From: an uncultured Oscillospiraceae bacterium
GTDB lineage: Bacteria; Bacillota; Clostridia; Oscillospirales; Oscillospiraceae
Direction of reading: 5' to 3'
NCBI GenBank assembly: GCA_934572465.1
Contig: CAKTLG010000025.1
Coordinates: 1-27,640 of the forward strand
DNA length: 27,640 nt
Shown: in pieces, positions 15,582 through 23,752 of the stretch
Layout: each line of letters opens with the position of its first letter
Numbering within the stretch: position 1 is the stretch's first letter
Made by a program: the position numbers and the translations under genes
The notes under the pieces: model-generated
What the model was told of the DNA's origin: nothing
The model's input: only the letters and a program-made list of their open reading frames with translations
Database searches by the model: none

Positions 15582-17267
15582 TTACTGTTCATTCTTTTTA
15601 AAGCATTCCGCCGCGGCAAGCAGTTCCTCCGCGCCGGAGAGCAGCGTCTCGCTCAAAAGCTCTCCTCCGCTCAGCCGCGCGATCTCGCGGCGGCGTGCGG
15701 CGCGGTCGAGCACGGTCACGCGCGTGAGCGTGCGCCCGTTCTCCTCACCCTTTTCCACGCCGAAATGCGTGTCCGCCATCGCCGCGAGCTGCGGCAGATG
15801 CGTCACGCACAGCACCTGACGGGTGCGCGAGAGCCGCGCGAGCTTTTCTGCCACGCGCTGGGCGGCACGGCCCGAAACGCCGGTATCGACCTCGTCGAAC
15901 ACCATGGTCATTACGCTGTCCTGCTCGGCCAGCACGTTTTTGAGCGCCAGCATGATGCGCGACAGCTCGCCGCCGGACGCGATCTTGTGGATCGGACGCA
16001 GCGCCTCGCCCACATTGGCCGACATCAAAAACTCCACCGCGTCGATACCGTCCTCCGCAAGCTCCTTTTCCTGAAAGTCGATGGAAAAGCGAAGCTTCGG
16101 CATATCAAGCTCGGATAATTCCCGGGAAATACGCGCCTCAAGCTCCTTTGCCGCGGCCTTGCGCTGATCGGACAGCGCGCGCGCCGCCTCCATCGCAGCC
16201 GCTTCCTGCTTGTTCATCGTCTGCCGCAGCTGCGCGATGCGGTCGTCCGCATACTCGATGCGCTCAAGCTCCTCGCGCGAGCGGTCGAGAAACGCGAGCA
16301 TATCCTCCACGCTGGAGCCATACTTCTTTTTCAGCCGGTACAGCTGGTCGCAGCGGGACTCCACCGCGTCCAGCTCCTGCGGGGAAAAATCGTATTCTCC
16401 GCGCTTGTCGCGGATCGTCTCGGCAAGGTCATACGCTTCACAGCGCAGGCTTTCCAATCGGTCAGAGAGCGCAACGAATTCATCGCCGAGGCTGCGCAGA
16501 CCGCGCAGCGCATCCTCCGCCTCCTTGATGGCGGACACTGCGCCAAGGCCCTCGTCCCCGCCGCTCAGGCAGGCGTCCGCTTCGGAGATCGCAGCAAGGA
16601 ACTTTTCGCCGTTGCGCAGGATGCTGCGCCGTGCCAGCAGCTCCTCTTCCTCACCCTCGCGCAGATCGGCGCGCTCGAGCTCGCCGATCTGGTGACGCAG
16701 CATATCGACGCGGCGTGCCTTTTCCGCCTCGTCCATCTCAAGCGTCCGGATCTCCCGCTGCGTTTCGCGGAGAGCGGCGCAGCGCGCCGCGCACAGCGCG
16801 AGCGCCTCGTCCACGCGGCCAAAGCGGTCGAGGTAGATGAGATGCTGCTCCTCGTCGAGCAGCTGCTGCCCGTCGTGCTGGCCGTGGATGTTGAGCAGGC
16901 TCGCGCCGATGCCTCGCAGCTGGGCGACCGTCACCGGCCGACCGTTCACGCGGCATACGTTCTTTCCGTCGCCATGCACCTCGCGCTGCAAAAGAAGCGT
17001 TCCATCCTCCTCGGGAGCAAGGCCGTTGTCCGCAAGCGCGGGAAGCGCGGCGGAAACGCCGCTGAATTCCGCGCTGACAAAGGCTTTATCCGCGCCCGTG
17101 CGGATCAGCTCGCGCGATGTGCGCTGTCCCAGCACCGCGCCGAGCGCGTCGATCACGATGGATTTGCCCGCGCCGGTCTCGCCGGTGAGCGCATTGAAGC
17201 CGCGCGCGAACGAAATGTCCGCGCGCTCAATGATCGCGATATTCTCGATGTGCAGCAGCTCGAGCAT
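15582..17267 (-). CDS. recN: DNA repair protein RecN
   Basis: SMC-like ATPase acting early in double-strand break repair. The 561 residues have Walker A GETGAGKS (about 30-37), long coiled-coil arms (about 150-350), the ABC signature ASGGELSRIMLALK and Walker B MVFDEVDTGVSG. ATG 17267 lies 3 bases after the argR stop (TAAgccATG), with no recognisable Shine-Dalgarno, so translation probably depends on reinitiation from argR. The argR-recN pairing is standard in Firmicutes. Confidence 0.96.
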   Translation of the reverse strand: MLELLHIENIAIIERADISFARGFNALTGETGAGKSIVIDALGAVLGQRTSRELIRTGADKAFVSAEFSGVSAALPALADNGLAPEEDGTLLLQREVHGDGKNVCRVNGRPVTVAQLRGIGASLLNIHGQHDGQQLLDEEQHLIYLDRFGRVDEALALCAARCAALRETQREIRTLEMDEAEKARRVDMLRHQIGELERADLREGEEEELLARRSILRNGEKFLAAISEADACLSGGDEGLGAVSAIKEAEDALRGLRSLGDEFVALSDRLESLRCEAYDLAETIRDKRGEYDFSPQELDAVESRCDQLYRLKKKYGSSVEDMLAFLDRSREELERIEYADDRIAQLRQTMNKQEAAAMEAARALSDQRKAAAKELEARISRELSELDMPKLRFSIDFQEKELAEDGIDAVEFLMSANVGEALRPIHKIASGGELSRIMLALKNVLAEQDSVMTMVFDEVDTGVSGRAAQRVAEKLARLSRTRQVLCVTHLPQLAAMADTHFGVEKGEENGRTLTRVTVLDRAARRREIARLSGGELLSETLLSGAEELLAAAECFKKNEQ

Positions 17268-17270
17268 GGC

Positions 17271-17738
17271 TTAGCGATGCTGGCGCTGACGGCGCATCTC
17301 CTCGATCTCGCTGCACAGCTCAAGCGCGGACTCCCCCTCACGCATCACGACGAGCACCGTATCGTCGCCCGCCACGGTGCCGACCTTGGAGGGGATGTCC
17401 ATCCCATCAAACGCCGCGCCGGCCGCGGGGCCAAGGCCCGGCATCGTCTTGATGAGCACCAGGTTCTGCGCGCAGTCCACCGACACGATGCTCTCGCGCA
17501 GGATGGTCTGTAAGCGGTCGGCCAGATTGAGCTTCACCTTCTGCGCAGACACGGCGTAGCGGTAGGTGCCGCTACCGGTCGGCTCTTTGATAAGGTGGAG
17601 CTGCTTGATATCGCGCGAGATCGTTGCCTGCGTGCAGGAGATGCCCTCCTCGCGCAGCCGCGCGATCAGCTGCTCCTGCGTTTCGATCGCCTCAGCGGCG
17701 ATGATCGCAAGGATCTTGTCCTGTCTCTCATTCTTCAT
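17271..17738 (-). CDS. argR: arginine repressor ArgR/AhrC
   Basis: Arginine-responsive regulator of arginine synthesis and catabolism. The 155 residues have an N-terminal winged helix (KNERQDKILAIIA...TQATISRDIKQLHLIK) and a C-terminal hexamerisation/arginine-binding domain with the conserved GTVAGDDTVLVV. The start overlaps the end of nadK by 11 bases and is preceded by GGGAGG inside the nadK coding sequence, implying coupling. Confidence 0.96.
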   Translation of the reverse strand: MKNERQDKILAIIAAEAIETQEQLIARLREEGISCTQATISRDIKQLHLIKEPTGSGTYRYAVSAQKVKLNLADRLQTILRESIVSVDCAQNLVLIKTMPGLGPAAGAAFDGMDIPSKVGTVAGDDTVLVVMREGESALELCSEIEEMRRQRQHR

Positions 17739-18609
17739 CGCTGTATCCTCCCATCAGCATTTTCTTTTGTAATATTTCGCAAAAGCTCCGCTTGCTCAGC
17801 CGCACGAGCCTTGTGTCATATTTGGAGCGCCGGATCTCTACGCAGTCGCCGCTGCGCAGGGAGAACGCCCGTCCCCCGTCCACGCTCAAAAGCACCGGCT
17901 TGTAGCCGTTTTTCTCCGTCTGTACAGTGATCTCGCGCTCAGGCGAGAGCACATAGGAATTGGCGTGTACGCTGTGCGCGCAGATCGGCGAGATGATGAA
18001 ATTACGCGCCGTCGGCTCGACGACCGGCCCGCCCGCGGAGAGCGAATACGCCGTAGACCCCGTGGGGCTTGCGACGATCACGCCGTCGCCCGCGATATCC
18101 ACGAGCTTGCCCTGCTCAGTGTCGATGCGCAGACGGATCACGCGCGAGACGTTGCCGCGCGCGATCAGCGCCTCGTTGAGCGCAAGATTCGAGTAGATCG
18201 TGCGGCCCTCGCGGCGCACGCTGACATCGAGCATCATGCGGCTTTCGATGTCATATTTCCCCTCGCACAGACCGCGCAGCTGTGAAAGCTCCTGACTTTC
18301 CAGCTCCGCCATGAAGCCAAGGCTGCCAAGGTTTACGCCAAGCACCGGAATATCCTTGTGCGCGGCGGTCTTGGAAAGGTGCAGGATCGTCCCGTCGCCG
18401 CCGAAGGCGATGATCATATCCGCTCCGCGCAGCTCCTGCTGCAGCGGCTCGATTGTCAGCCCGTAGCCCTCGGGCCGCTCCTGATTCTTAAACGGCAGGC
18501 ATACAACGTTGGGACACCCCGCATCGTCAAGCACCCGCTTTGCCTCCTTGGCCACGCAAAGCTGCGCGTCGCGGTAGGGATTGGGACACAGGATCACCTT
18601 TTTGAGCAT
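17728..18609 (-). CDS. nadK: NAD kinase NadK
   Basis: Phosphorylates NAD to NADP in the cytosol. The 293 residues contain GGDGTILHL (about 70), GSLGFM, NEALIARG and SPTGSTAYSLSAGGP, the binding motifs of the family. The start overlaps the tlyA stop by one base (TGATG), and GGGAGGG precedes it. Confidence 0.97.
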   Translation of the reverse strand: MLKKVILCPNPYRDAQLCVAKEAKRVLDDAGCPNVVCLPFKNQERPEGYGLTIEPLQQELRGADMIIAFGGDGTILHLSKTAAHKDIPVLGVNLGSLGFMAELESQELSQLRGLCEGKYDIESRMMLDVSVRREGRTIYSNLALNEALIARGNVSRVIRLRIDTEQGKLVDIAGDGVIVASPTGSTAYSLSAGGPVVEPTARNFIISPICAHSVHANSYVLSPEREITVQTEKNGYKPVLLSVDGGRAFSLRSGDCVEIRRSKYDTRLVRLSKRSFCEILQKKMLMGGYSDEE

Positions 18610-19427
18610 CAGCTTCCCTCCCTTCCGTGGTCGAGCGCCTGATGGGACTGCTCGACGAGCGCCTTGAGATCAACTTCCCGTCCGGCGCCCTCTCCGCTTT
18701 CAAGGTAGCCGAGGTATTCAATATTTCCCTCCGGTCCGCGGATAGGAGAAAATGTAATATCAAGCACTGTAAAGCCGGATTGCTTTGCATGGATCAGGAA
18801 ATGCTCCAGCACCTCAAGGTGTACGGCCGGGTCGCGGACGACGCCTTTCTTTCCGACCTTTTCCCGCCCCGCCTCAAACTGGGGCTTGACGAGACAGGCG
18901 ACATGCCCGCTGGGCTTCAAAATGCGCTTGACCGCCGGCAGGATCATTGCGAGCGAAATGAACGACACGTCGATGCTGGCAAAATCCAGCTCATCGGGGA
19001 TCTGGTCATGGTCGAGATACCGCGCGTTCGTGCGCTCCATGCTCACAACGCGCGCATCCGAGCGCAGCTTCCAGTCGAGCTGGCCGTAGCCGACATCGAC
19101 CGCGTAGACCTTTCTTGCGCCGTTCTGCAGCATACAGTCAGTAAAGCCGCCGGTGGATGCGCCGATATCAGCGCAGATGCAGCCGTCGAGCGTCAGGCCA
19201 AAGGCTGTCATCGCCTTTTCGAGCTTCAGCCCCCCGCGGCTCACATAGCGCAGCGCGCTGCCGCGCACCTCGATCTCCGCGTCGTTCGGGACGGCAGTGC
19301 CCGCCTTGTCGACGCGCTGACCGTTCACGAATACCTCGCCGCTCATGATGACGGCCTGCGCGCGCTGGCGGCTCTGTTCCAGCCCGCGCTCCAGCAGCAG
19401 CACATCAAGCCTTGTCTTGTTGCTCAT
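18609..19427 (-). CDS. tlyA: TlyA-family rRNA 2'-O-methyltransferase
   Basis: Predicted SAM-dependent methylation of ribosomal RNA; TlyA of mycobacteria modifies 16S and 23S rRNA, and the exact target here is unknown. The 272 residues have an N-terminal S4 RNA-binding domain (RLDVLLLERGLEQSRQRAQ..., about 5-65) and an FtsJ-like domain with motif I ADIGASTGGFTD (about 86-97). A later PQFEAG loop holds the catalytic region. The start overlaps the dxs stop by 4 bases (ATGA). Confidence 0.94.
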   Translation of the reverse strand: MSNKTRLDVLLLERGLEQSRQRAQAVIMSGEVFVNGQRVDKAGTAVPNDAEIEVRGSALRYVSRGGLKLEKAMTAFGLTLDGCICADIGASTGGFTDCMLQNGARKVYAVDVGYGQLDWKLRSDARVVSMERTNARYLDHDQIPDELDFASIDVSFISLAMILPAVKRILKPSGHVACLVKPQFEAGREKVGKKGVVRDPAVHLEVLEHFLIHAKQSGFTVLDITFSPIRGPEGNIEYLGYLESGEGAGREVDLKALVEQSHQALDHGREGS

Positions 19428-21271
19428 TGCAGCACCTCCACCGCCTTGTCAGCGAGCGACTGCGCATCCAGTCCGAATTCGCGGTAAAGCGCTTCGACCG
19501 GCCCCTGCGCGGGAAATTTCCTGCTGAGGTTGCACAGCTCCAGCCGCTCCGGCGCGATCCTGTTCCACGCCAGGATCGCCGCCATGCGCTGACCCACGCA
19601 GCCCACGCTCGCGCATTCCTCCGCCACGAGCAGCGCCCGCGTTTTGCCGACGACCGTGCGCATATCGCTGTCGTAGAGCGGCGAGATCGCGTTGATCTTC
19701 ACGACGCGCGCCGAAACGCCCCGTTTTTCAAGGATCTCCGCCGCATCCAGCACATTGTTGATCATCGTGCCGTAAGCGCAGAGGGTGATGTCCTCTCCCG
19801 CGCGCAGCGCGACGATGTTTTCCCGCCCGCTGTCCTCACGATACGTACCCTCGCCGCCGCGCGGGTAGCGGATCGCAACGGGGCCGTCAAGCTCAAGCAC
19901 GGCCCTGCGCAGCATCGCGCGCAGCTCCGCATAGTTCGAGGGGCAGAGCACCGTCATGTTGGGGATATCGGAGAGGAACGTCGCGTCGAAAATGCCGTGA
20001 TGCGTCTCTCCGTCCGCACCGACCATGCCCGCGCGGTCTACCGCAAAGACCACATGCAGCCCCTGAAGCGCCGTATCGTGAATGAGCTGATCGTAGGCGC
20101 GCTGCAAAAAGCTCGAATAGATCGCCACGACCGGCGTAAGTCCCTGCTTGGCCATGCCAGCGGCCATCGCCGCGGCATGCCCCTCGGCGATGCCAACGTC
20201 AAAAAACCGATCGGGATACTGCGCCGCAAAATCGTGCAGCCCCGTCCCGTCGCGCATGGCGGCGGTAACGGCGCACACGCGCACGTCCTCCCGTGCGAGC
20301 GCGCAGAGCGTATCGCCGAACACAGCGGAAAAGTCCTGCTTCTGCGTGCGCGGCACGCCGCGCTTCGGATCAAACGGCCCGACGCCGTGATAGCGCTCCG
20401 GCTCGCGCTCGGCAGGACCGTAGCCCTTGCCCTTCTTCGTGCGCACGTGCACCAGGACCGGAGATCTCAGCTCCTTGGCCCAGCGCAGCGTATTTGTCAG
20501 CTCGTCCACATCGTGCCCGTCCACAGGGCCGAGGTAGGTAAACCCCATGTCTTCAAACATGGTGGAATTTGGCAGCAGCGCCTTTTTGAGATCGGTCTTC
20601 AGGCGATGGTTGAAGTCGTATACCGCGCGGCCGAGCGCATTACGCTCCAGTGCGCTGCGGTAAGCCTTTTTGAATTCATAGTAAGCCGGTCGCGTCCGCA
20701 GCGTGCCGAGGTGCTGGCTCATGGCGCCGACGTTGCTGCTGATGGACATGCCGTTGTCGTTCAGAATGACGATCAACGGCTCGCCGCTGTCGCCCGCGTT
20801 GTTCAGCCCCTCATAGGCAAGGCCGCCGGAAAGCGCGCCGTCGCCAATGAGCGCGAGCACGGAATAATCCTCGTGCAGCAGCGTGCGCGCACGCGCCATG
20901 CCGAGCGCAACGGAGACGGAGTTGGACGCATGGCCCGCGATAAACGCATCATGCACACTCTCGCGCGGCTTGGGAAAGCCCGATATGCCGCCGTACTGCC
21001 GCAGCGTGGGAAACGCGTCTCTGCGCCCCGTCAGGATCTTATGCGTGTAGCACTGGTGCCCCACATCGAACACGAGCCGGTCGCGCGAGGTATCGAACAC
21101 ACGATGGATGGCGACCGTCAGCTCCACCGCGCCGAGATTCGAGGCAAGGTGTCCGCCGGTCGCGGAAACATTCTTCAGTAAAAATTCACGCAGCTCTGTG
21201 CAAAGAAGCTGCGTCTGCGTATCGTCGAGCGACCTGACATCGCAGGGATCGTGGATGGTCTCAAGAATCAA
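19424..21271 (-). CDS. dxs: 1-deoxy-D-xylulose-5-phosphate synthase Dxs
   Basis: Thiamine diphosphate enzyme joining pyruvate and glyceraldehyde-3-phosphate, the entry step of the MEP isoprenoid pathway, which also supplies thiamine and pyridoxal precursors. The 615 residues contain GGHLASNLGAVELT, DVGHQCYTHKILTG, the ThDP/Mg motif GDGALSGGLAYEGLNNAG and the catalytic-glutamate region FFDVGIAEGHAAA. YSSFLQRAYDQL follows. The start is TTG 21271, 8 bases after GAAGGA, giving MILETIHDP. It begins 15 bases after the OapA-like gene. Confidence 0.97.
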   Translation of the reverse strand: MILETIHDPCDVRSLDDTQTQLLCTELREFLLKNVSATGGHLASNLGAVELTVAIHRVFDTSRDRLVFDVGHQCYTHKILTGRRDAFPTLRQYGGISGFPKPRESVHDAFIAGHASNSVSVALGMARARTLLHEDYSVLALIGDGALSGGLAYEGLNNAGDSGEPLIVILNDNGMSISSNVGAMSQHLGTLRTRPAYYEFKKAYRSALERNALGRAVYDFNHRLKTDLKKALLPNSTMFEDMGFTYLGPVDGHDVDELTNTLRWAKELRSPVLVHVRTKKGKGYGPAEREPERYHGVGPFDPKRGVPRTQKQDFSAVFGDTLCALAREDVRVCAVTAAMRDGTGLHDFAAQYPDRFFDVGIAEGHAAAMAAGMAKQGLTPVVAIYSSFLQRAYDQLIHDTALQGLHVVFAVDRAGMVGADGETHHGIFDATFLSDIPNMTVLCPSNYAELRAMLRRAVLELDGPVAIRYPRGGEGTYREDSGRENIVALRAGEDITLCAYGTMINNVLDAAEILEKRGVSARVVKINAISPLYDSDMRTVVGKTRALLVAEECASVGCVGQRMAAILAWNRIAPERLELCNLSRKFPAQGPVEALYREFGLDAQSLADKAVEVLQ

Positions 21272-21286
21272 TGGTCTTTTCCTTCT

Positions 21287-21865
21287 TTATCTGCCAAGAT
21301 GCAGCACCGACAGCACCTTCGCCGCCAGATAGATGACATCCTTGCTCTTTTTCATGGCGACCTTCTTGCCGATGGCCTTGCCGCCGATCGTCAGCCCCGA
21401 GATGAGCGCCGTGACCACCGTGGAGACCACGATGCTGCGCCAGCCGAAGCTTCTTTGCAGCAGCACGACGATGACCGTCGCGGTCGATCCGCTGACGATG
21501 CCGCAGATGTCGCCGACCACGTCGTTGCAGAACGAGGCGACCTTCTCCGCGTTGCGGATGAGGTACAGCGCCTCCTTCGCGCCCTTGACGCGGTGCGCCG
21601 CCATGGAGTTGAACGGACGCGGATTCGCCGCCGTCACGGCGACGCCGATGATATCGAACACAATGCCGAGCAGGATGAAAAGCGCGAGGATCAGCGTTGC
21701 GCTCACATAGCCCGCATCCTCGAGCACTGCGCCGGAGCACAGGCTCATCGCAGCCGAGAGCGCCACGGCGATCAGGAACACGCGGACGACCCAGCGGGCA
21801 TGGCTCGGCGTCTTTTCCGCCTTCTTCGCGCTCCTTCGGTCCGCTTCGTTTTCTTCGTTTTCCAA
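21287..21865 (-). CDS. oapA: OLE-associated membrane protein OapA (probable)
   Basis: 192 residues with a charged N-terminus and about four membrane helices (23-48, 54-80, 118-137 and 144-163). Basic segments (RPFNSMAAHRVKGAK, KAIGKKVAMKKSK) could contact RNA. In Bacillus halodurans a protein of this size and topology, encoded directly downstream of OLE RNA and near dxs, binds that RNA and anchors it at the membrane. Position immediately after the OLE-like RNA and before dxs is the main reason for the call. Parts recall the DUF21/CorB ion-transport domain (FDIIGVAV), so that is an alternative name. The start is TTG 21865, 8 bases after GGAGAG. Confidence 0.8.
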   Translation of the reverse strand: MENEENEADRRSAKKAEKTPSHARWVVRVFLIAVALSAAMSLCSGAVLEDAGYVSATLILALFILLGIVFDIIGVAVTAANPRPFNSMAAHRVKGAKEALYLIRNAEKVASFCNDVVGDICGIVSGSTATVIVVLLQRSFGWRSIVVSTVVTALISGLTIGGKAIGKKVAMKKSKDVIYLAAKVLSVLHLGR

Positions 21866-21900
21866 AATTTGAACTCTCCAGCATCAAAATTTTTTAAGCT

Positions 21901-22552
21901 TGCTAATGCAGCGGCAACAGCAGAAGGTAATCCTGCGGCATAGGTCGGGTTGGCTTTCCCCGCAGCGCACCTCTCGTTGCCGATGGAGGCGGTTCCCCCT
22001 TAGGCGCCGCGCCCCGTTGTCTCCATACGGGGTACCCGATTGCCACTCAGTCCGCACTGTAACCCTTCCGCTGCCCTTACGACAGCCTAGGTGATTTCCA
22101 CCCCGGAGTCACGCCGTCTCTTATCCTCTTTTGCAGGAAAGATTTCAAGGAGCGATCGTGCCTCGCCCTTGGCCAGAGTCTGCACGTTGTTCTCCTATCC
22201 GAATTTCCCACGCAAGGCAGGCTACACTGCACACAGCGTTCGCGGCACAAAGGCCGGGTAGCACCGCAATGCAGGTTCATATCCTGTTCCGTACCGAAGT
22301 CGATACCCGAAACGGGAGTCCGCTCCGGCACAGCGACAGGTCTCCGCAGAAACAGGGTCGGCTCCCCTATGCCATTAGGGGACGCCCGGGATCCGCAGGC
22401 GCAGCTTTCGCTTTTGCCTCCCTTCAGCACCCACCCCAAACTGGGCGTAAGAAGCAGGCACCAAAGGCTTCACAGTTGTGCCCTTTAAAGGATTTTTAGG
22501 CCCTTCTTAGGAGACGGCAGATCCGACTAGGATACTGCACCGCTGCTTAGCA
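21901..22552 (-). ncRNA. ole: OLE RNA (Ornate, Large, Extremophilic), about 652 nt
   Basis: A gene-free stretch transcribed toward oapA-dxs. The 5' end predicted from the promoter (22552) begins UGCUAAGCAGCGG (22552-22540). This pairs with CCGCUGCAUUAGCA (21914-21901) at the far end, giving 13 pairs with one bulged A, so the whole region is closed by a terminal helix. Inside are more stable hairpins, for example CCCCGU/ACGGGG at 22032-22012 and a 7-bp stem at 22363-22382. A length of about 650 nt and the order OLE-oapA-dxs-tlyA with recN downstream match the known class (610-640 nt in other species). OLE RNA forms membrane ribonucleoprotein particles linked to stress tolerance and magnesium homeostasis. 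A covariance search is needed for proof. Confidence 0.87.
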
Positions 22553-22558
22553 GGATTT

Positions 22559-22587
22559 ATTATACACCCGTCGAAATGAATATGCAA
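22559..22587 (-). promoter_or_regulatory. sigma-A promoter of the OLE-oapA-dxs operon
   Basis: TTGCAT (22587-22582), a 17-base spacer and TATAAT (22564-22559). The predicted start about 7 bases downstream is 22552, exactly the first base of the terminal helix of the RNA. Confidence 0.88.
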
Positions 22588-22596
22588 GGTATTCAT
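22576..22596. promoter_or_regulatory. inverted repeat over the OLE -35 box
   Basis: ATGAATA (22576-22582) and TATTCAT (22590-22596) form a perfect 7-bp dyad with a 7-base centre containing most of the -35 hexamer. An operator is possible; no regulator is known. Confidence 0.45.
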
Positions 22597-22676
22597 ATTA
22601 TTATTCACCTCAGAAAATTGTTAATTTTTTGTTTCCGCCGGATATTTGTCCGCGCGCAGCGCACAAGTCGGAGACA

Positions 22677-22709
22677 CAAAAAGAGGTCTGACAGTGTCAG
22701 ACCTCTTTT
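22677..22709 (-). terminator. rpsB-tsf terminator
   Basis: A 14-bp perfect stem (22679-22692 with 22696-22709), ending on the minus strand in TTTTT. It lies about 27 bases beyond the tsf stop and separates tsf from the OLE promoter. Confidence 0.93.
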
Positions 22710-22735
22710 CAGCTTATCAAATGGGACCGAACGGC

Positions 22736-23653
22736 TTACTTGCTGCCGCCGACCATGGAAGCGATCTCAGCCGCGAAGTTCTCCTGCTTCTTCTCGATGC
22801 CCTCGCCCTTTTCAAAGCGAACGGCGGTGTTGAAGCTGACCTTGCCGCCCAGCGCCTTAGCGGCGTTGTTCATATACTGCTCGACAGAGACGTCGCCGTC
22901 CTTGACGAAGGCCTGCTGGAGCAGGCAGTTCTCGGCATAGAACTTGTTGAGCTTGCCCATGACGATCTTTTCCTTGACCTGATCGGGCTTGCCGGCCATC
23001 TTCGGATCGTTGGCCATCTGGCCGAGCATGACTTCCTTCTCCTCGTCCAGAACGTCCTGCGTGACCTGGCTCTTATCCCAGAAGCGGGGGTTGAGCGCGG
23101 CGATCTGCATGGCGATGTCCTTGCCGATCTCGGTAGCGTCGCAGCCCTCGACGGTCAGGTTGACGATAACGCCGATCTTGCCCTTCATGTGGACATAGGG
23201 GACGGAGAAGCCGTTGGCGATGCGGGCAAAGCGGCGGATGCTCATATTCTCGCGGATGGCGAGGAAGAGCTCGTCCTTGGCGTCCTTAACGGTGCCCTTG
23301 CCGGTGATCCACGCGCAGTCCATCAGCGCATCGACGTCGGCAGGATCCTGCTTGGCGACGACCTCGGCCACGCCCTTGACAAAGTTGGTGAACGGCTCGC
23401 CGTTGGCGACGAAGTCGGTCTCGCAGTTGACCTCGACCACAACGCCGACACCGTCGATGACGGCGGCGTAAGCCATGCCCTCAGCGGCAACGCGGCTGGC
23501 CTTCTTCGCCTGAGAGGCGAGGCCCTTCTCGCGCAGGTACATGATCGCCTTTTCCATGTCGCCCTCGCACTCGATGAGGGCCTTCTTGCAGTCCATCAGG
23601 CCGCAGCCAGTGGCCTGGCGCAGCTCGTTAACAACAGCAGCAGTGATCGCCAT
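22736..23653 (-). CDS. tsf: elongation factor Ts
   Basis: Guanine-nucleotide exchange factor for EF-Tu. The 305 residues begin with a UBA-like domain (ITAAVVNELRQATGCGLMDCKKAL) and have the conserved EGMAYAAVIDGVGVVVEVNCETDFVA. Dimerisation repeats rich in MQIAALNPRFW follow. AGGAGG lies 8 bases before ATG 23653. It pairs with rpsB as in most bacteria. Confidence 0.98.
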   Translation of the reverse strand: MAITAAVVNELRQATGCGLMDCKKALIECEGDMEKAIMYLREKGLASQAKKASRVAAEGMAYAAVIDGVGVVVEVNCETDFVANGEPFTNFVKGVAEVVAKQDPADVDALMDCAWITGKGTVKDAKDELFLAIRENMSIRRFARIANGFSVPYVHMKGKIGVIVNLTVEGCDATEIGKDIAMQIAALNPRFWDKSQVTQDVLDEEKEVMLGQMANDPKMAGKPDQVKEKIVMGKLNKFYAENCLLQQAFVKDGDVSVEQYMNNAAKALGGKVSFNTAVRFEKGEGIEKKQENFAAEIASMVGGSK

Positions 23654-23692
23654 GATGATATCCTCCTGTAAAAGTAAGTTAGTGTAAATGAG

Positions 23693-23719
23693 ACGGGGCG
23701 AGGCTTTGCCTCGCCCCGT
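23693..23719 (-). promoter_or_regulatory. intercistronic hairpin between rpsB and tsf
   Basis: A perfect 12-bp GC-rich stem (23693-23704 with 23708-23719, 3-base loop) without a T-run after it on either strand. It may act as an RNA stabiliser or a partial terminator setting the rpsB:tsf ratio. Confidence 0.7.
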
Positions 23720-23752
23720 AAGGTGTTTCGTATCGTTCAGGGATGCTCCGGC

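Noticed and set aside
22131..22499. Open frames on both strands inside the OLE region (22131-22499 plus, 22077-22439 minus)
   Set aside because: No ribosome sites, no domain-like composition; the region is better explained by a structured RNA with paired ends.
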